64,000 nucleotides of DNA from Kurthia populi (GCF_042686175.1 NZ_JBHUOR010000045.1:24182-88181); one strand, 5' to 3'; shown: positions 44,344-53,805, numbered from the stretch's first letter. Numbers and translations: made by a program. The notes: generated from the letters alone by a model not told the origin.

Positions 44344-45489
44344 TTATGAATCTAACAAAAATTGTTGAAAAACTTCATTTCCAACAAAACGCCCCTTATA
44401 ACTTAATTTCAATGCATCTTCCGTATTTTCCACTAATGCTTCTTTCACAAGTTCCTCAATATGATTTGAAAACAATTGCTCCATTGGTAAATCAAATTTT
44501 TCAATAAAATGTTGTTTCGATACACCATCGATTTTACGCAGCCCTAAAAACATTTCTTCTTCAATAGACTCCTGCTTCGTTACAACATGTGTATTTAATA
44601 GAGGAAAGTCTCCATTTTCTATTGCTTCAATATATTTTTTTAACGGTCCAATATTTTGATAGCGAACTCCATCTAAGTAACCGCTTGCACCAGCACCAAA
44701 ACCTGCGTATTCATCATTTTCCCAATAAATACAGTTATGTGTCGATTCAAAGCCTGGTTTAGCAAAATTACTAATTTCATATTGTTTTAATCCATGCGCT
44801 TCCATTTGATGCATCAGCATATCATACATTTTTGCTTCTGAATCTTCTCCCGGTAAACTCAATTTACCTTTATTCATGAGGTTATAAAAAATCGTTTTAG
44901 GTTCTACAATAAGTGAATACGCTGAAAAATGCGGAAGCTCTAATGAAAAAGCAATATCTAATGTTTCTTGCCACTGTTCAATGGTTTGTCCCGGTAATCC
45001 ATACATTAAATCGATGCTAATATTATCAAAACCTACCTCTTTTGCATCGCGAAGTGTCGAAAAGACATGGTCATTTGAATGCGTACGGCCTAATTTTTTT
45101 AAAATCTCTTGGTCAAATGATTGTACACCTAAACTCAATCGATTGATGCCATATTTTTTTAATACAAGTAATTTATCATGTGTTAATTCATCTGGATTCG
45201 CCTCTGAAGAAAATTCTGTCACGTTGTTTACCGGTAAATATAAATGAATTAACTCCATTAATCTTGTTAGTTGTTCAACTGATAAGGATGTCGGTGTCCC
45301 GCCTCCTAGAAAAATCGTTTCAATATTTACGAATGCTGTCGGATTTTTTTCAACAGTCATACGCATTTCTTGTCCAATTGCTTCAATATATTCACCTACT
45401 GGCTGATTTTTAAAGAACACTTTATTAAAATCACAATAGTTACAAATTTGATGACAAAAAGGAATGTGTATATAAACACCTCTAGCCAT
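44344..45489 (-). CDS. hemW: Heme chaperone HemW (HemN-like radical SAM)
   Basis: A 381-residue radical-SAM protein with YIHIPFCHQICNYCDF, the HemW form of the cluster motif, which lacks the extra cysteine of true coproporphyrinogen dehydrogenase HemN. HemW proteins bind heme and deliver it to respiratory enzymes. In B. subtilis it lies between lepA and hrcA; here the lepA neighbour has been separated by the polysaccharide locus. The start is at 45489, with a weak ribosome binding site. Confidence 0.92.
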   Translation of the reverse strand: MARGVYIHIPFCHQICNYCDFNKVFFKNQPVGEYIEAIGQEMRMTVEKNPTAFVNIETIFLGGGTPTSLSVEQLTRLMELIHLYLPVNNVTEFSSEANPDELTHDKLLVLKKYGINRLSLGVQSFDQEILKKLGRTHSNDHVFSTLRDAKEVGFDNISIDLMYGLPGQTIEQWQETLDIAFSLELPHFSAYSLIVEPKTIFYNLMNKGKLSLPGEDSEAKMYDMLMHQMEAHGLKQYEISNFAKPGFESTHNCIYWENDEYAGFGAGASGYLDGVRYQNIGPLKKYIEAIENGDFPLLNTHVVTKQESIEEEMFLGLRKIDGVSKQHFIEKFDLPMEQLFSNHIEELVKEALVENTEDALKLSYKGRFVGNEVFQQFLLDS

Positions 45490-45579
45490 TTGTAGATCCC
45501 TACTTTCTTTCTCGTTAAAGTTCTGCTTAAGTGTACCGTATTTTCAGCTAAAACTATACCGACAGCTTTTCTCATAAAT

Positions 45580-45627
45580 AAAAGAACGCATCACACTTGC
45601 TTTTACAAGTATGATGCGCTCTTTTAT
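45580..45627 (-). terminator. Intrinsic terminator of the small coiled-coil gene
   Basis: A long stem, AAGAGCGCATCATACTTGT with ACAAGTATGATGCGCTCTT-like arms (one or two mismatches), lies just after the stop codon at 45640 and ends in a short T run. Confidence 0.8.
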
Positions 45628-45639
45628 ATCTTTCTATTT

Positions 45640-45813
45640 TTATACGGCCGTTGTACGCCATAATTTATTCGATGGTTCAATTCGTTGATTTTGGATTGTT
45701 TTTAACTCCGCAATTTTCTTTTGCATGTGAGAAATGTTTTTTTCAAAATGATTTAGACGTTTCTCAATTGTCAAAATTAAACTGTCTAGACGTGCTTCAT
45801 CTTTGTCTAACAT
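45640..45813 (-). CDS. Small coiled-coil protein
   Basis: A 57-residue hypothetical protein, almost entirely helical with heptad-like spacing (RLDSLILTIEKRLNHFEKNI, HMQKKIAELK). The start is set at the ATG at 45813, preceded by AAGGGGTG; a longer frame lacks a ribosome binding site. It has its own terminator. No family recognised and no function proposed. Confidence 0.6.
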   Translation of the reverse strand: MLDKDEARLDSLILTIEKRLNHFEKNISHMQKKIAELKTIQNQRIEPSNKLWRTTAV

Positions 45814-46106
45814 GTTTCTCACCCCTTCAATTTCTACTATGCTAATAGGATAAACCAATGATAGCAGATAGCAGAACGTTTGTATATAACTTTTTACTCA
45901 TGATTTTGCGCTTTTTCGACGTTACTTAAAAAGACTAAAAGCCATAAATATTGAAATTATTTTTTTACCTAAAGTCTCACTATAATATTCATAAAACTAG
46001 ATGTAGTTATTTTATACTTGAAAAAAACACCAAATAATTACAAAACAATTCTTCCTATACTAGTCTTTTTACCCTCAGTCCATATTTTAAAACAATTTCC
46101 TAACAC
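45814..46106. other. A+T-rich intergenic region after the polysaccharide locus
   Basis: Roughly 290 very A+T-rich bases. I see no open frame continuing the truncated polymerase gene and no strong hairpin. The promoter of the small coiled-coil gene must lie at its left end. Confidence 0.5.
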
Positions 46107-46957
46107 TTATTGTATTTTTCTATCAATTCCATTCAAACAGTCTTTTTCGTTGGATAGACGATTTGTGCTTCGACGCGTTGTCAACAATGTTTGATTTTTC
46201 AAAATCACTAGTACACCAGCAAGTACGACTAATGTTAAATAAACGCTAATACCTCTGCGCCAATTAGCCTCTTTAGCCCGCGGTAAAATATAAAATATAA
46301 AAACAGCAATAGCAAGATTTAACCAAGCAGCGCGAGAAAAACTAATCAACACAGCTCCAACAAAAATTATTAATAGCACGAAATATAGTGCTCGATGTCT
46401 TTGTTCTAAAAGCCCTAGCATATACACCGCTGGAAGAACAAAATAAGGGCCAAAAACATTTGGGTCCTTAAAGAACATTTTAATACGCTCAAATATAAAC
46501 CAATCAGGTTTATACCTGGCATAATACCAAAGTAAACACTAAGCGCCACAAGTGCTGTGATAAGAGCTCCTATTGTATAAAAAGTCATTAATTGTTCTGC
46601 TAAACGTGTTCGATAAATTTCACCAAACCCGGCTACACCAGACCATGTAATAATTAAATATAGTGTGATTACAAAATAACTCATGCCGTCTATTGCTTCA
46701 TATGCCATCCATGTTGAAATAAAATTTGCGACAATAAAACCAACTAAAAATAACGTACCAAGTAACGTTTCTTTTGAAACATACAAGCGCTTTAAAAGAA
46801 TAGCAAGGATGGTTGCCAAAATTAACAATAAATCTGTTGGTGCAGGTTCCATGACAACATAGGAGCTTGTTAGCATGCTAATGATTAAACATAGCATAAT
46901 CATCCGATCAGATTTCACGCTGTTCTGAGTTGTTGATAACGTTGTCACGCTTATCAC
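46107..46957 (-). pseudogene. O-antigen ligase/polymerase-like membrane protein, frameshifted and truncated
   Basis: Two overlapping frames together look like the N-terminal two thirds of a Wzy/WaaL-type polysaccharide polymerase. The first covers six or seven hydrophobic helices and reaches VYFGIMPG. The second continues with DWFIFERIKMFFKDPNVFGP (the typical KxxFKDPNVFG signature) and LISFSRAAWLNLAIAVF. One missing base between about 46495 and 46530 separates them. The second frame then ends after about 100 further residues in an unrelated-looking tail, whereas family members run to 400 residues or more, so the 3' part is lost as well. The gene overlaps the end of the flippase gene. Confidence 0.8.
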
Positions 46958-48218
46958 CTGTCTTATTCATCACTTGCCACGCAAAGATGGCACATACAAT
47001 ATAGCCTAATGTTGTCATAATACTAATCATCCAAAGCGCTTCAAAATGCGTCATTTTATGGGTGGATGCAAAAAACAATGCCAAAATAATAAACACAAAG
47101 CGAATGGACTCTGCAGTAATTTGCATATAAAAAGCCTCACATACTTGGAAAACGCCATTAATTGGTTGTAACACCATTTTTGTGAAATACATTAATGATA
47201 GTATTTGAATAAATGTTACCGTCGTATCCCAACCATGACCAAAGAAAAATGTAAAACCAATTGGTGCTAAAATATCGATGCTAGCGATAATAACAAATGC
47301 GATAATAAATAGATGCTTCACTGTCTCTAAGCAATGTTTCTTTAAATCTTGTCCTTCTTGCATCATTTTGGCAGCTTGTGATAGATAAACTTGTGTTGCG
47401 GAAAACCCAACAAGATTTTCTGGCACTGTTAAAATTTTTTGTGCCAGATAATAAAAACCTGCTGTAGCAACATCAAAATAAGCCGCTAGAAATAATGCCG
47501 GTAAATTAACAGCAACGCTATAAATAACATTTGAAATGCTTGATATAAGTGGAAATTTTTTATAGCGTACAAGTATTTCTTTTGCCTGATGAAACGTTGT
47601 ATGATTCGCTTGTTGTAAATCTTTTTTATAATAGCGTACATACTGTATCATGCCTGTTAACCGCCCCAGCATTTCTCCGAGCAATAAGCCGATGACACCA
47701 ATATTTAAAAACCCAAATACTAATTGTCCAAAACCTTGTCCGGTATTCATCGAAATTTTTGCTCGATTAATAACGTCGTACTGCTCATAACGCAATGCCC
47801 AATTATTCATCGATTGGAAAATGCCTACAAATAATAAGCTCAGCCCTAAAATCCAAAAGAATGAATGCGTTTCACCAATGCCAATCCAAGTCGTAAAAGG
47901 GGTCGTCACAAGAAGTAAAATAACGATTCCTGCTACGATAAATGTACTAGCATTTGCAATGAATAATAAAGCCAGCGCCGCCTTTTTTTCTTTTGGCAAC
48001 ACAAGAGCCGCTTCATAACGCAACGAGACAATAATCATCAACACATATAAAATCGACGTAAAAATGGACAATACCCCAAAGTCTTCCGGTGTATACAGTC
48101 TCGTTAAAACGGGTGTGATGCAGAGCAGAATGATGCTTGAAACTGCTGAACCAGCAACTAATACAGATAACGCACGAATAAAACGATGCTTCATTTGCTT
48201 CTGCAACCACTTCTTCAT
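46908..48218 (-). CDS. Polysaccharide flippase (Wzx/MATE-like)
   Basis: A 436-residue protein with about twelve membrane helices and the N-terminal pattern of polysaccharide transporters (LTRLYTPEDFGVLSIFTSI, LRYEAALVLPKEKKAA). Such proteins flip undecaprenyl-linked repeat units outward. It is the only undamaged gene of the locus, placed after the chain-length gene and before the polymerase remnant. Without working partners it probably has no substrate unless enzymes are supplied from elsewhere. Confidence 0.88.
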   Translation of the reverse strand: MKKWLQKQMKHRFIRALSVLVAGSAVSSIILLCITPVLTRLYTPEDFGVLSIFTSILYVLMIIVSLRYEAALVLPKEKKAALALLFIANASTFIVAGIVILLLVTTPFTTWIGIGETHSFFWILGLSLLFVGIFQSMNNWALRYEQYDVINRAKISMNTGQGFGQLVFGFLNIGVIGLLLGEMLGRLTGMIQYVRYYKKDLQQANHTTFHQAKEILVRYKKFPLISSISNVIYSVAVNLPALFLAAYFDVATAGFYYLAQKILTVPENLVGFSATQVYLSQAAKMMQEGQDLKKHCLETVKHLFIIAFVIIASIDILAPIGFTFFFGHGWDTTVTFIQILSLMYFTKMVLQPINGVFQVCEAFYMQITAESIRFVFIILALFFASTHKMTHFEALWMISIMTTLGYIVCAIFAWQVMNKTGDKRDNVINNSEQREI

Positions 48219-48230
48219 AGTCAGCTCCCC

Positions 48231-49352
48231 CTACTTCGCAATGACGATGCCTAAACGATGCATCTTCAGTTGAACGACCTTTTTTAAAATGGATTTCGCT
48301 TGCTTTAAAGTGGTTTTTTTCGCATCAACGCAATAAATAAACTGTGTTTGATTAGAGGCCACTAACATCGTTTCTGCGCTATCTAACTGTGATGTTTCAA
48401 CGAGTACAATATCGTACTGTTGTTCTAACTCATTGTATTTTTGTTGTAATGCAGAGAATGGTGTTGCCGTACTATAGATGAATGCATCGGGCTCGCCTTC
48501 ATTTGTTTTAACAAAGTGGGCATTCCCTTCTATTTGCTTTAATACAACTACCTGCTTATGCTGCGCTAATAATTGGCTAAGTGGTTGTAAATAACCGCTC
48601 TCTTCCTTTGCCGAATTTAATAATAAAACGGTTTTTTTACCCAATTTTACTTCTCCTTGAATTAGCGCCGCTATATGATAAAGCCACTGTTGAGCTGAGT
48701 CCTTCTTTGTAACTTTAGCAAGTAAAGGCACATTCAGACGCTGCACATTTGTTTCCGTATCTACCTTTGTGCTATAAATCTCTCACAGTAGACAATAACA
48801 AATTGCTAACAGGAGACCAATTACGCCACCAATTAAAATGCTTACTAATTCGTTAAATGTACTATCTTGATTCGATGTACTTTGTGTCGCTGGATTTAGC
48901 ACAAGTGCTGTATTAATTTTTGAATAATTCGTCAATTCTTTTTTGAACACTGTCGCAATTTTATTAACTAGTTTTACAGGCTCCAGCTCATTATCTGCTT
49001 TCGCTGTAATCGTAATTAGTTGTGACGTGTTAATCATCGTAATTTTCACTTGTTCATTGTACTCATTTGTCGTTAAATCAAAATTTCCTTGCTCATTTAC
49101 TTTCTTAATTAACGCACTACTTGTTAAAACTTCGCGATATGTCTCCATCATATTTTGCGTATACAATAGATTGTCGCTTTTATCTGTCTCAATTAAAATT
49201 TCTGTCGTCGCCTCATACTTAGGTTTCATTTGAGTAGAAATAACATACCCTAAGACAATTCCTAAAATTGTAATTAAAAGAATAAGCCATTTTTTACGCC
49301 ATAGTACTAGTAACAATTCTTGTAATGAATAGGGAGGTTCTAGCGTTTTCAT
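48231..49352 (-). pseudogene. Wzz chain-length regulator fused to a degenerate tyrosine-kinase-like domain, split by a TGA
   Basis: A single frame of about 373 codons is interrupted by TGA at 48783-48785. Before it lies a Wzz domain: a cytoplasmic start, a membrane helix (WLILLITILGIVLGYVI), an extracellular part with ILIETDKSDNLLYTQN, and a second helix (LVSILIGGVIGLLLAICY). After it the same frame continues with VQRLNVPLLAKVTK, the usual linker into the CpsD-type kinase domain. In that domain the P-loop is not recognisable (NSAKEESGYLQ in place of SxxPGEGKS), but YDIVLVETS and CVDAKKTTLKQA resemble Walker B and later motifs. A TGG to TGA change would explain the stop. Confidence 0.8.
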
Positions 49353-49355
49353 CCG

Positions 49356-49981
49356 TTAATACGCCCCCTTCCGTTTAATAACTTGCATAATCGTTTTTTG
49401 TACAATCTCCACATCCATCTTAAAATTAAAATGTTCTACATAATAACGATCAAATTCAATTTTTTGTCCATGATTAATAGTAGAACGCCCATTAACTTGT
49501 GCCCAACCAGTTATACCAGGTTTTACATCTAAGCGTTTTGTTTGATAAGGTGAATAATAGAATGCATAGCTAGGTGTCTCAGGACGTGGACCTACAATAC
49601 TCATTTCTCCTTTTAAAACATTTAACACTTGTGGAAGCTCATCAATACTCGTTTTACGCAACCACTTCCCTACTTTTGTAATGCGCGGATCCTCTAAATT
49701 ATCTTTGAACACGAATGTATCTGGGATACCATTTGACCAAGAACTCCGATTTTTTGAATTAACCGGTAAGCCCAATTGATTTGTATACATTGTTCTAAAT
49801 TTCCATATTGTAAATATTTTTCCTTTTTTACCAACTCGCTGTTGTTTAAAAAAATAGGACGTCCATCGTTTACTAAAATCACAATAACCGCCAGCAAGAA
49901 AATAGGTACTAAAAATGGGAGCGCAAGAAGTGAAAATGTTAGGTCGAATATTCTTTTCCCAAATAATTTATATTGCTGCAT
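49356..49981 (-). pseudogene. Undecaprenyl-phosphate sugar phosphotransferase, frameshifted
   Basis: The two frames together give a standard 208-residue initiating glycosyl-1-phosphate transferase: one membrane helix (LALPFLVPIFLLAVIVIL) with NDGRPIFF, then the catalytic part KQQRVGKKGKIFTIWKFRTM, RKTSIDELPQVLNVLKGEMS, IVGPRPETP and GITGWAQVNGR. The break is one missing T in a run that now has seven (A7 on the plus strand, 49848-49854). Restoring eight rejoins the frames exactly. The enzyme would start polysaccharide synthesis on undecaprenyl phosphate. The homopolymer could allow phase variation, or the base may be a sequencing error. Confidence 0.88.
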
Positions 49982-50261
49982 AAATCCACCTCTTTATCTT
50001 CTTTCTATATTCTTTAGTTAAACTAAAATAAGGAAATCAAAACCCAATTTGTTATATTCCTTTGTAAATTGCTATAAAATGAATATATTTTTACTTTTTT
50101 TTACATAAAAATGTTTTTTAGAACTATTATATTTTTAAAAATTAAAACTAACAATATAAAACTAACTACTTATTACTTAATTATAAAATCACTTATTAAA
50201 ACTTTAAAAAAATATAGGTATTTTAGGTTAACAATTATTTCTTTATTGGTAAATTTTAAAG
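49982..50261. other. A+T-rich region upstream of the polysaccharide locus
   Basis: About 280 bases, strikingly A+T rich compared with the neighbours, with no credible gene. It should hold the promoter of the minus-strand polysaccharide genes; many TATAAT-like strings are present and none stands out. Confidence 0.5.
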
Positions 50262-50297
50262 TAAAAAAAGAAGACCCCCTTACGAAAGGTCTTCTTC
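50262..50297 (-). terminator. lepA intrinsic terminator
   Basis: On the minus strand AAGAAGACC pairs with GGTCTTCTT, followed by seven T, just after the lepA stop. Confidence 0.9.
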
Positions 50298-50307
50298 ATA
50301 TTTTTAA

Positions 50308-52143
50308 TTATTTTTTCGGTTGATCATCGTCCATTTTAAGAACAGCCATGAACGCTTCCTGTGGAACTTCTACTGAGCCAACTTGTTTCATACGTTTTTT
50401 ACCTTCTTTCTGTTTCTCAAGAAGTTTACGTTTACGTGAAATATCGCCGCCGTAGCATTTTGCTAATACGTTTTTACGCATCGCTTTAATTGTTGAACGC
50501 GCAACAATTTTATTTCCGATCGCTGCTTGAATTGGCACTTCAAATTGCTGACGTGGGATTAACTCACGTAGCTTATCAACAATTACTTTACCTCGTTCAT
50601 ATGCAAAGTCACGGTGTACAATAAAGCTTAATGCATCAACCTGTTCAGCATTTAATAAAATATCCATCTTCACAAGTTTCGAAGGTTGATAGCCAATCAT
50701 TTCATAGTCGAATGATGCATAGCCTTTTGTTGACGATTTTAATTGGTCGAAGAAATCATATACAATTTCAGATAATGGCATTTCATAGAAAATATTAACA
50801 CGTGTCGTATCAATATAATCCATTGTTAAGAAATTCCCACGTTTACGCTGGCAAATTTCCATAACAGCACCAACATAATCATTTGGAACCATGATATTTG
50901 CTTTTACATAAGGCTCTTCGATTTGCTGAATCTTTTGTGGATCTGGCATTTCAGATGGATTCGCTACTTGAACTTCTTCGCCATCTGTCATTTGTACATG
51001 ATAAATTACAGATGGTGCCGTTGTAATTAAATCAATATTAAATTCACGTTCAATACGCTCTTGAATAATTTCCATGTGTAGTAAACCTAAGAAACCACAG
51101 CGGAAACCGAAACCTAATGCTTGTGATGTTTCTGGTTCATATTGAAGGGCCGAGTCATTTAACTCTAATTTTTCTAATGCCTCACGTAAATCATTATATT
51201 TTGCAGTATCAATTGGATATAATCCACAGTAAACCATTGGATTTAGTCGACGGTATCCTGGTAATGGCTCTGCTGCTGCATTGATAACAGAAGTGACTGT
51301 ATCACCGACACGCGTATCACCTACATTTTTAATAGAGGCTGTTAAATAGCCTACATCCCCTACTGTAAGGAAGTCACGTGGCGTCATTTTTGGGGTATGC
51401 ACACCTACTTCTATAACTTCGAACTCGGCACCTGTCGCCATCATACGAATTGTATCGCCTGGTTTTACAGTTCCTTCTGCGATACGAATAGAAATAATTA
51501 CACCGCGGTAGGCATCATAAACAGAGTCAAAGATTAATGCTTGTAATGGTGCTTCCGGGTCTCCTTCTGGTGCTGGAACTTTTTCTACGATTTGCTCTAA
51601 AATATCTTCAATACCAATCCCTGCTTTTGCAGAAGCTAATACTGCTTCTGATGCATCAAGACCGATAACATCTTCTACTTCTTGACGTACACGTTCTGGA
51701 TCTGCAGAAGGTAAGTCGATTTTATTGATAACGGGCAAAATTTCAAGATCGTTATCAAGTGCTAAATAAACATTGGCTAATGTTTGAGCTTCAATACCTT
51801 GTGCAGCATCTACAACTAAAATAGCGCCTTCACAAGCAGCTAAACTACGTGATACTTCATACGTAAAATCGACGTGTCCTGGTGTGTCGATTAAATGCAT
51901 TGTATATTCTTGACCATCTTTTGCCTTGTAGTTCAATTGCACGGCATTTAACTTAATTGTAATTCCTCGTTCTCGTTCCAAATCCATTGAGTCTAATAAT
52001 TGATTTTTCATTTCACGAGATGTTAGTGCTTCAGTTTTTTCTAAAATACGATCGGCAAGCGTCGATTTACCATGGTCGATATGCGCGATGATAGAAAAGT
52101 TACGAATATGTGATTGTCTATCTAATAGTTCTTGTCGATTCAT
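50308..52143 (-). CDS. lepA: Elongation factor 4 (LepA)
   Basis: A 611-residue ribosome-binding GTPase that back-translocates or aids ribosome assembly under stress. G1 is AHIDHGKST near residue 20, G3 DTPGHVDF, G4 NKID; the EF-G-like domains and the specific C-terminal domain (KMDILLNAEQVDALS, AIGNKIVARSTIKAMRKNV) follow. GGAGTG precedes the ATG. In B. subtilis lepA is flanked by hemW on one side and spoIIP/gpr on the other; here both neighbours differ. Confidence 0.97.
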   Translation of the reverse strand: MNRQELLDRQSHIRNFSIIAHIDHGKSTLADRILEKTEALTSREMKNQLLDSMDLERERGITIKLNAVQLNYKAKDGQEYTMHLIDTPGHVDFTYEVSRSLAACEGAILVVDAAQGIEAQTLANVYLALDNDLEILPVINKIDLPSADPERVRQEVEDVIGLDASEAVLASAKAGIGIEDILEQIVEKVPAPEGDPEAPLQALIFDSVYDAYRGVIISIRIAEGTVKPGDTIRMMATGAEFEVIEVGVHTPKMTPRDFLTVGDVGYLTASIKNVGDTRVGDTVTSVINAAAEPLPGYRRLNPMVYCGLYPIDTAKYNDLREALEKLELNDSALQYEPETSQALGFGFRCGFLGLLHMEIIQERIEREFNIDLITTAPSVIYHVQMTDGEEVQVANPSEMPDPQKIQQIEEPYVKANIMVPNDYVGAVMEICQRKRGNFLTMDYIDTTRVNIFYEMPLSEIVYDFFDQLKSSTKGYASFDYEMIGYQPSKLVKMDILLNAEQVDALSFIVHRDFAYERGKVIVDKLRELIPRQQFEVPIQAAIGNKIVARSTIKAMRKNVLAKCYGGDISRKRKLLEKQKEGKKRMKQVGSVEVPQEAFMAVLKMDDDQPKK

Positions 52144-52281
52144 TTATTTTCACTCCTATTTAAACTACTAGAATTATAGCAGTCGCAGTAGTACATTGGC
52201 AATATTCCGTGCATTTCCTACGAAATTCTTAAAAAAAATGCACTTTTTTTCTGTCAAGTAAATATTCTTTGCATTTCTCTC

Positions 52282-52311
52282 TTGCATTTACATAACTTGC
52301 TTTGCTATAAT
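52282..52311 (+). promoter_or_regulatory. rpsT promoter
   Basis: TTGCAT (52282-52287) and an extended -10, TGC-TATAAT (52306-52311), with an 18-base spacer, 75 bases before rpsT. The unread leader in between may carry S20 autoregulation, but no clear fold was picked. Confidence 0.75.
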
Positions 52312-52385
52312 AATGCTTGTTGTATTAGATACAGACACAAGTTGAGAATTTTGCTCATCTCGATTTATCCTAGGAGGTGAATTTC

Positions 52386-52634
52386 ATGCCAAACATCAAA
52401 TCTGCTATCAAACGCGTTAAAGTTGCAGAAAAAGCGAATGCTGCTAACGTACAAGTTAAATCTGCTATGCGTACTGCAATCAAAAAAGCTGAAACTGCTT
52501 TAGTTGCTAAAGACGAAAACGCTGCTGAATTATTAACAGCTGCAGTTAAATCTGTAGATAAAGCTGCTTCAAAAGGCTTAATCCACAAAAACGCTGCTTC
52601 ACGTACAAAAGCTCGTTTAATGAAAAAAGCTTAA
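52386..52634 (+). CDS. rpsT: 30S ribosomal protein S20
   Basis: An 82-residue, alanine/lysine-rich helical S20 (MPNIKSAIKRVKVAEKAN). It binds 16S rRNA early in assembly. The ATG at 52386 follows TAGGAGGTGA; a GTG at 52377 lies inside that site and is not used. It is one of few plus-strand genes and is convergent with holA, the same arrangement as in B. subtilis. Confidence 0.97.
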   Translation: MPNIKSAIKRVKVAEKANAANVQVKSAMRTAIKKAETALVAKDENAAELLTAAVKSVDKAASKGLIHKNAASRTKARLMKKA

Positions 52635-52652
52635 TTCTATATAATATAGAAA

Positions 52653-52686
52653 GAAAAAAGACGTTCCGATCGGAACGTCTTTTTTC
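52653..52686. terminator. Bidirectional terminator between rpsT and holA
   Basis: A perfect palindrome, AAAAAAGACGTTCCGA with its complement, has A and T runs at both ends and fits between the two stop codons. Confidence 0.92.
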
Positions 52687-52688
52687 TT

Positions 52689-53717
52689 TTATTTTATATT
52701 ATATCCAATCGGTTTCATCAAGAAAAACTCTAAAAATCGCGCACGATTGCCACTCATTGTTTTTAATTGTAAATCTACTTCACCTAAACCATAAAGGGCA
52801 TCAAGCAATTGTTGGTCGCCAATATGCCCTCGGTCTTCAACAATTCGCTTCACACGATACGGGTTTACTTTCAATTGTTTTGAAATTTGTTGTGGGTGAT
52901 ACCCCTTTGTCAGTAAATAATACACGTTAGACATTAAGCGCACTTGAGATGATATTAATGCTACAAGCGCAATCGGTTCTTCTTTTTGTCGCAATAAATC
53001 ATGATAAGTTGCTAAAGAAGTCGTTTTGTCTCCTCGAATATACGCATTCAGCAGTTTAAAAACATCTTGTTCAAGTGTTTTGGCGACCATTTCTTCTACT
53101 AATGGTGGTTCAATCAATTCATTTGAATTTGCTGTATACAATGCTAGTTTATCAATTTCTGAACGTAGTTGTAGCATATCCATCCCAACCATTTCAATCA
53201 GTTGCGCAATTGCCGCATCTGATATCATCGCATTACGATTAGTTACTTCATTTTTCACCCAGATAGCCAGATCGCGTTCTTTTGGTGTTTCAGCAAATAA
53301 ATAAAGTGCATGTTCTTTCATCTGTTTCGTTATTTTTTTACGTTCATCCAACTTGGGATATGGTGCAATAAACACTGTTACAGAGGTATCTGATGGAAAC
53401 TGCAAAAAACGCTCTAATTTCTTTAAATCATGATTCAGTTTCTCTTTCCCTTTTTCCGTTGCCTTTAAAAAAGAAGCATTTTTTGCAATCACTAACTTTT
53501 TATCGGAGAAAAATGGGATTGTATCTGCTTCATCGATTACTTCATCCACAAGATGCTCTTCTAAATCATAATTCATAATATCAAGTTCGCCTTGTTCTGC
53601 TAATTTATCTTTCAATCGACGCAGCGTTTCGTCGATAAAATATGTCTCTTCGCCAACAATAATGTAGACAGGTGCGATATGCCCGTTTGTGATTTCTTTC
53701 CATACTTTTTGAAACAT
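52689..53717 (-). CDS. holA: DNA polymerase III delta subunit
   Basis: A 342-residue HolA (B. subtilis YqeN), the clamp-loader subunit that opens the sliding clamp. The N-terminal YIIVGEETYFIDETLRRLK is typical, followed by an AAA-like fold without a P-loop and a helical collar domain (LLTKGYHPQQISKQLKVNPY). It lies between comEC and rpsT as in Bacillus. Confidence 0.93.
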   Translation of the reverse strand: MFQKVWKEITNGHIAPVYIIVGEETYFIDETLRRLKDKLAEQGELDIMNYDLEEHLVDEVIDEADTIPFFSDKKLVIAKNASFLKATEKGKEKLNHDLKKLERFLQFPSDTSVTVFIAPYPKLDERKKITKQMKEHALYLFAETPKERDLAIWVKNEVTNRNAMISDAAIAQLIEMVGMDMLQLRSEIDKLALYTANSNELIEPPLVEEMVAKTLEQDVFKLLNAYIRGDKTTSLATYHDLLRQKEEPIALVALISSQVRLMSNVYYLLTKGYHPQQISKQLKVNPYRVKRIVEDRGHIGDQQLLDALYGLGEVDLQLKTMSGNRARFLEFFLMKPIGYNIK

Positions 53718-53805
53718 ATAACCAACTCCTATAATACGTTAAGTATACACAAAAAAAATGCCCACAGTCACCTTCCTCTATTGCTTATATCGAAAATCAT
53801 ACAAA

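Noticed and set aside
33483..48785. Alternative genetic code reading TGA or TAG as tryptophan
   Set aside because: Many intact genes here end in TAG or TGA (for example trmK with TAG, the flippase with TGA) and use TGG for tryptophan; two stray stops are better explained by mutation or error.
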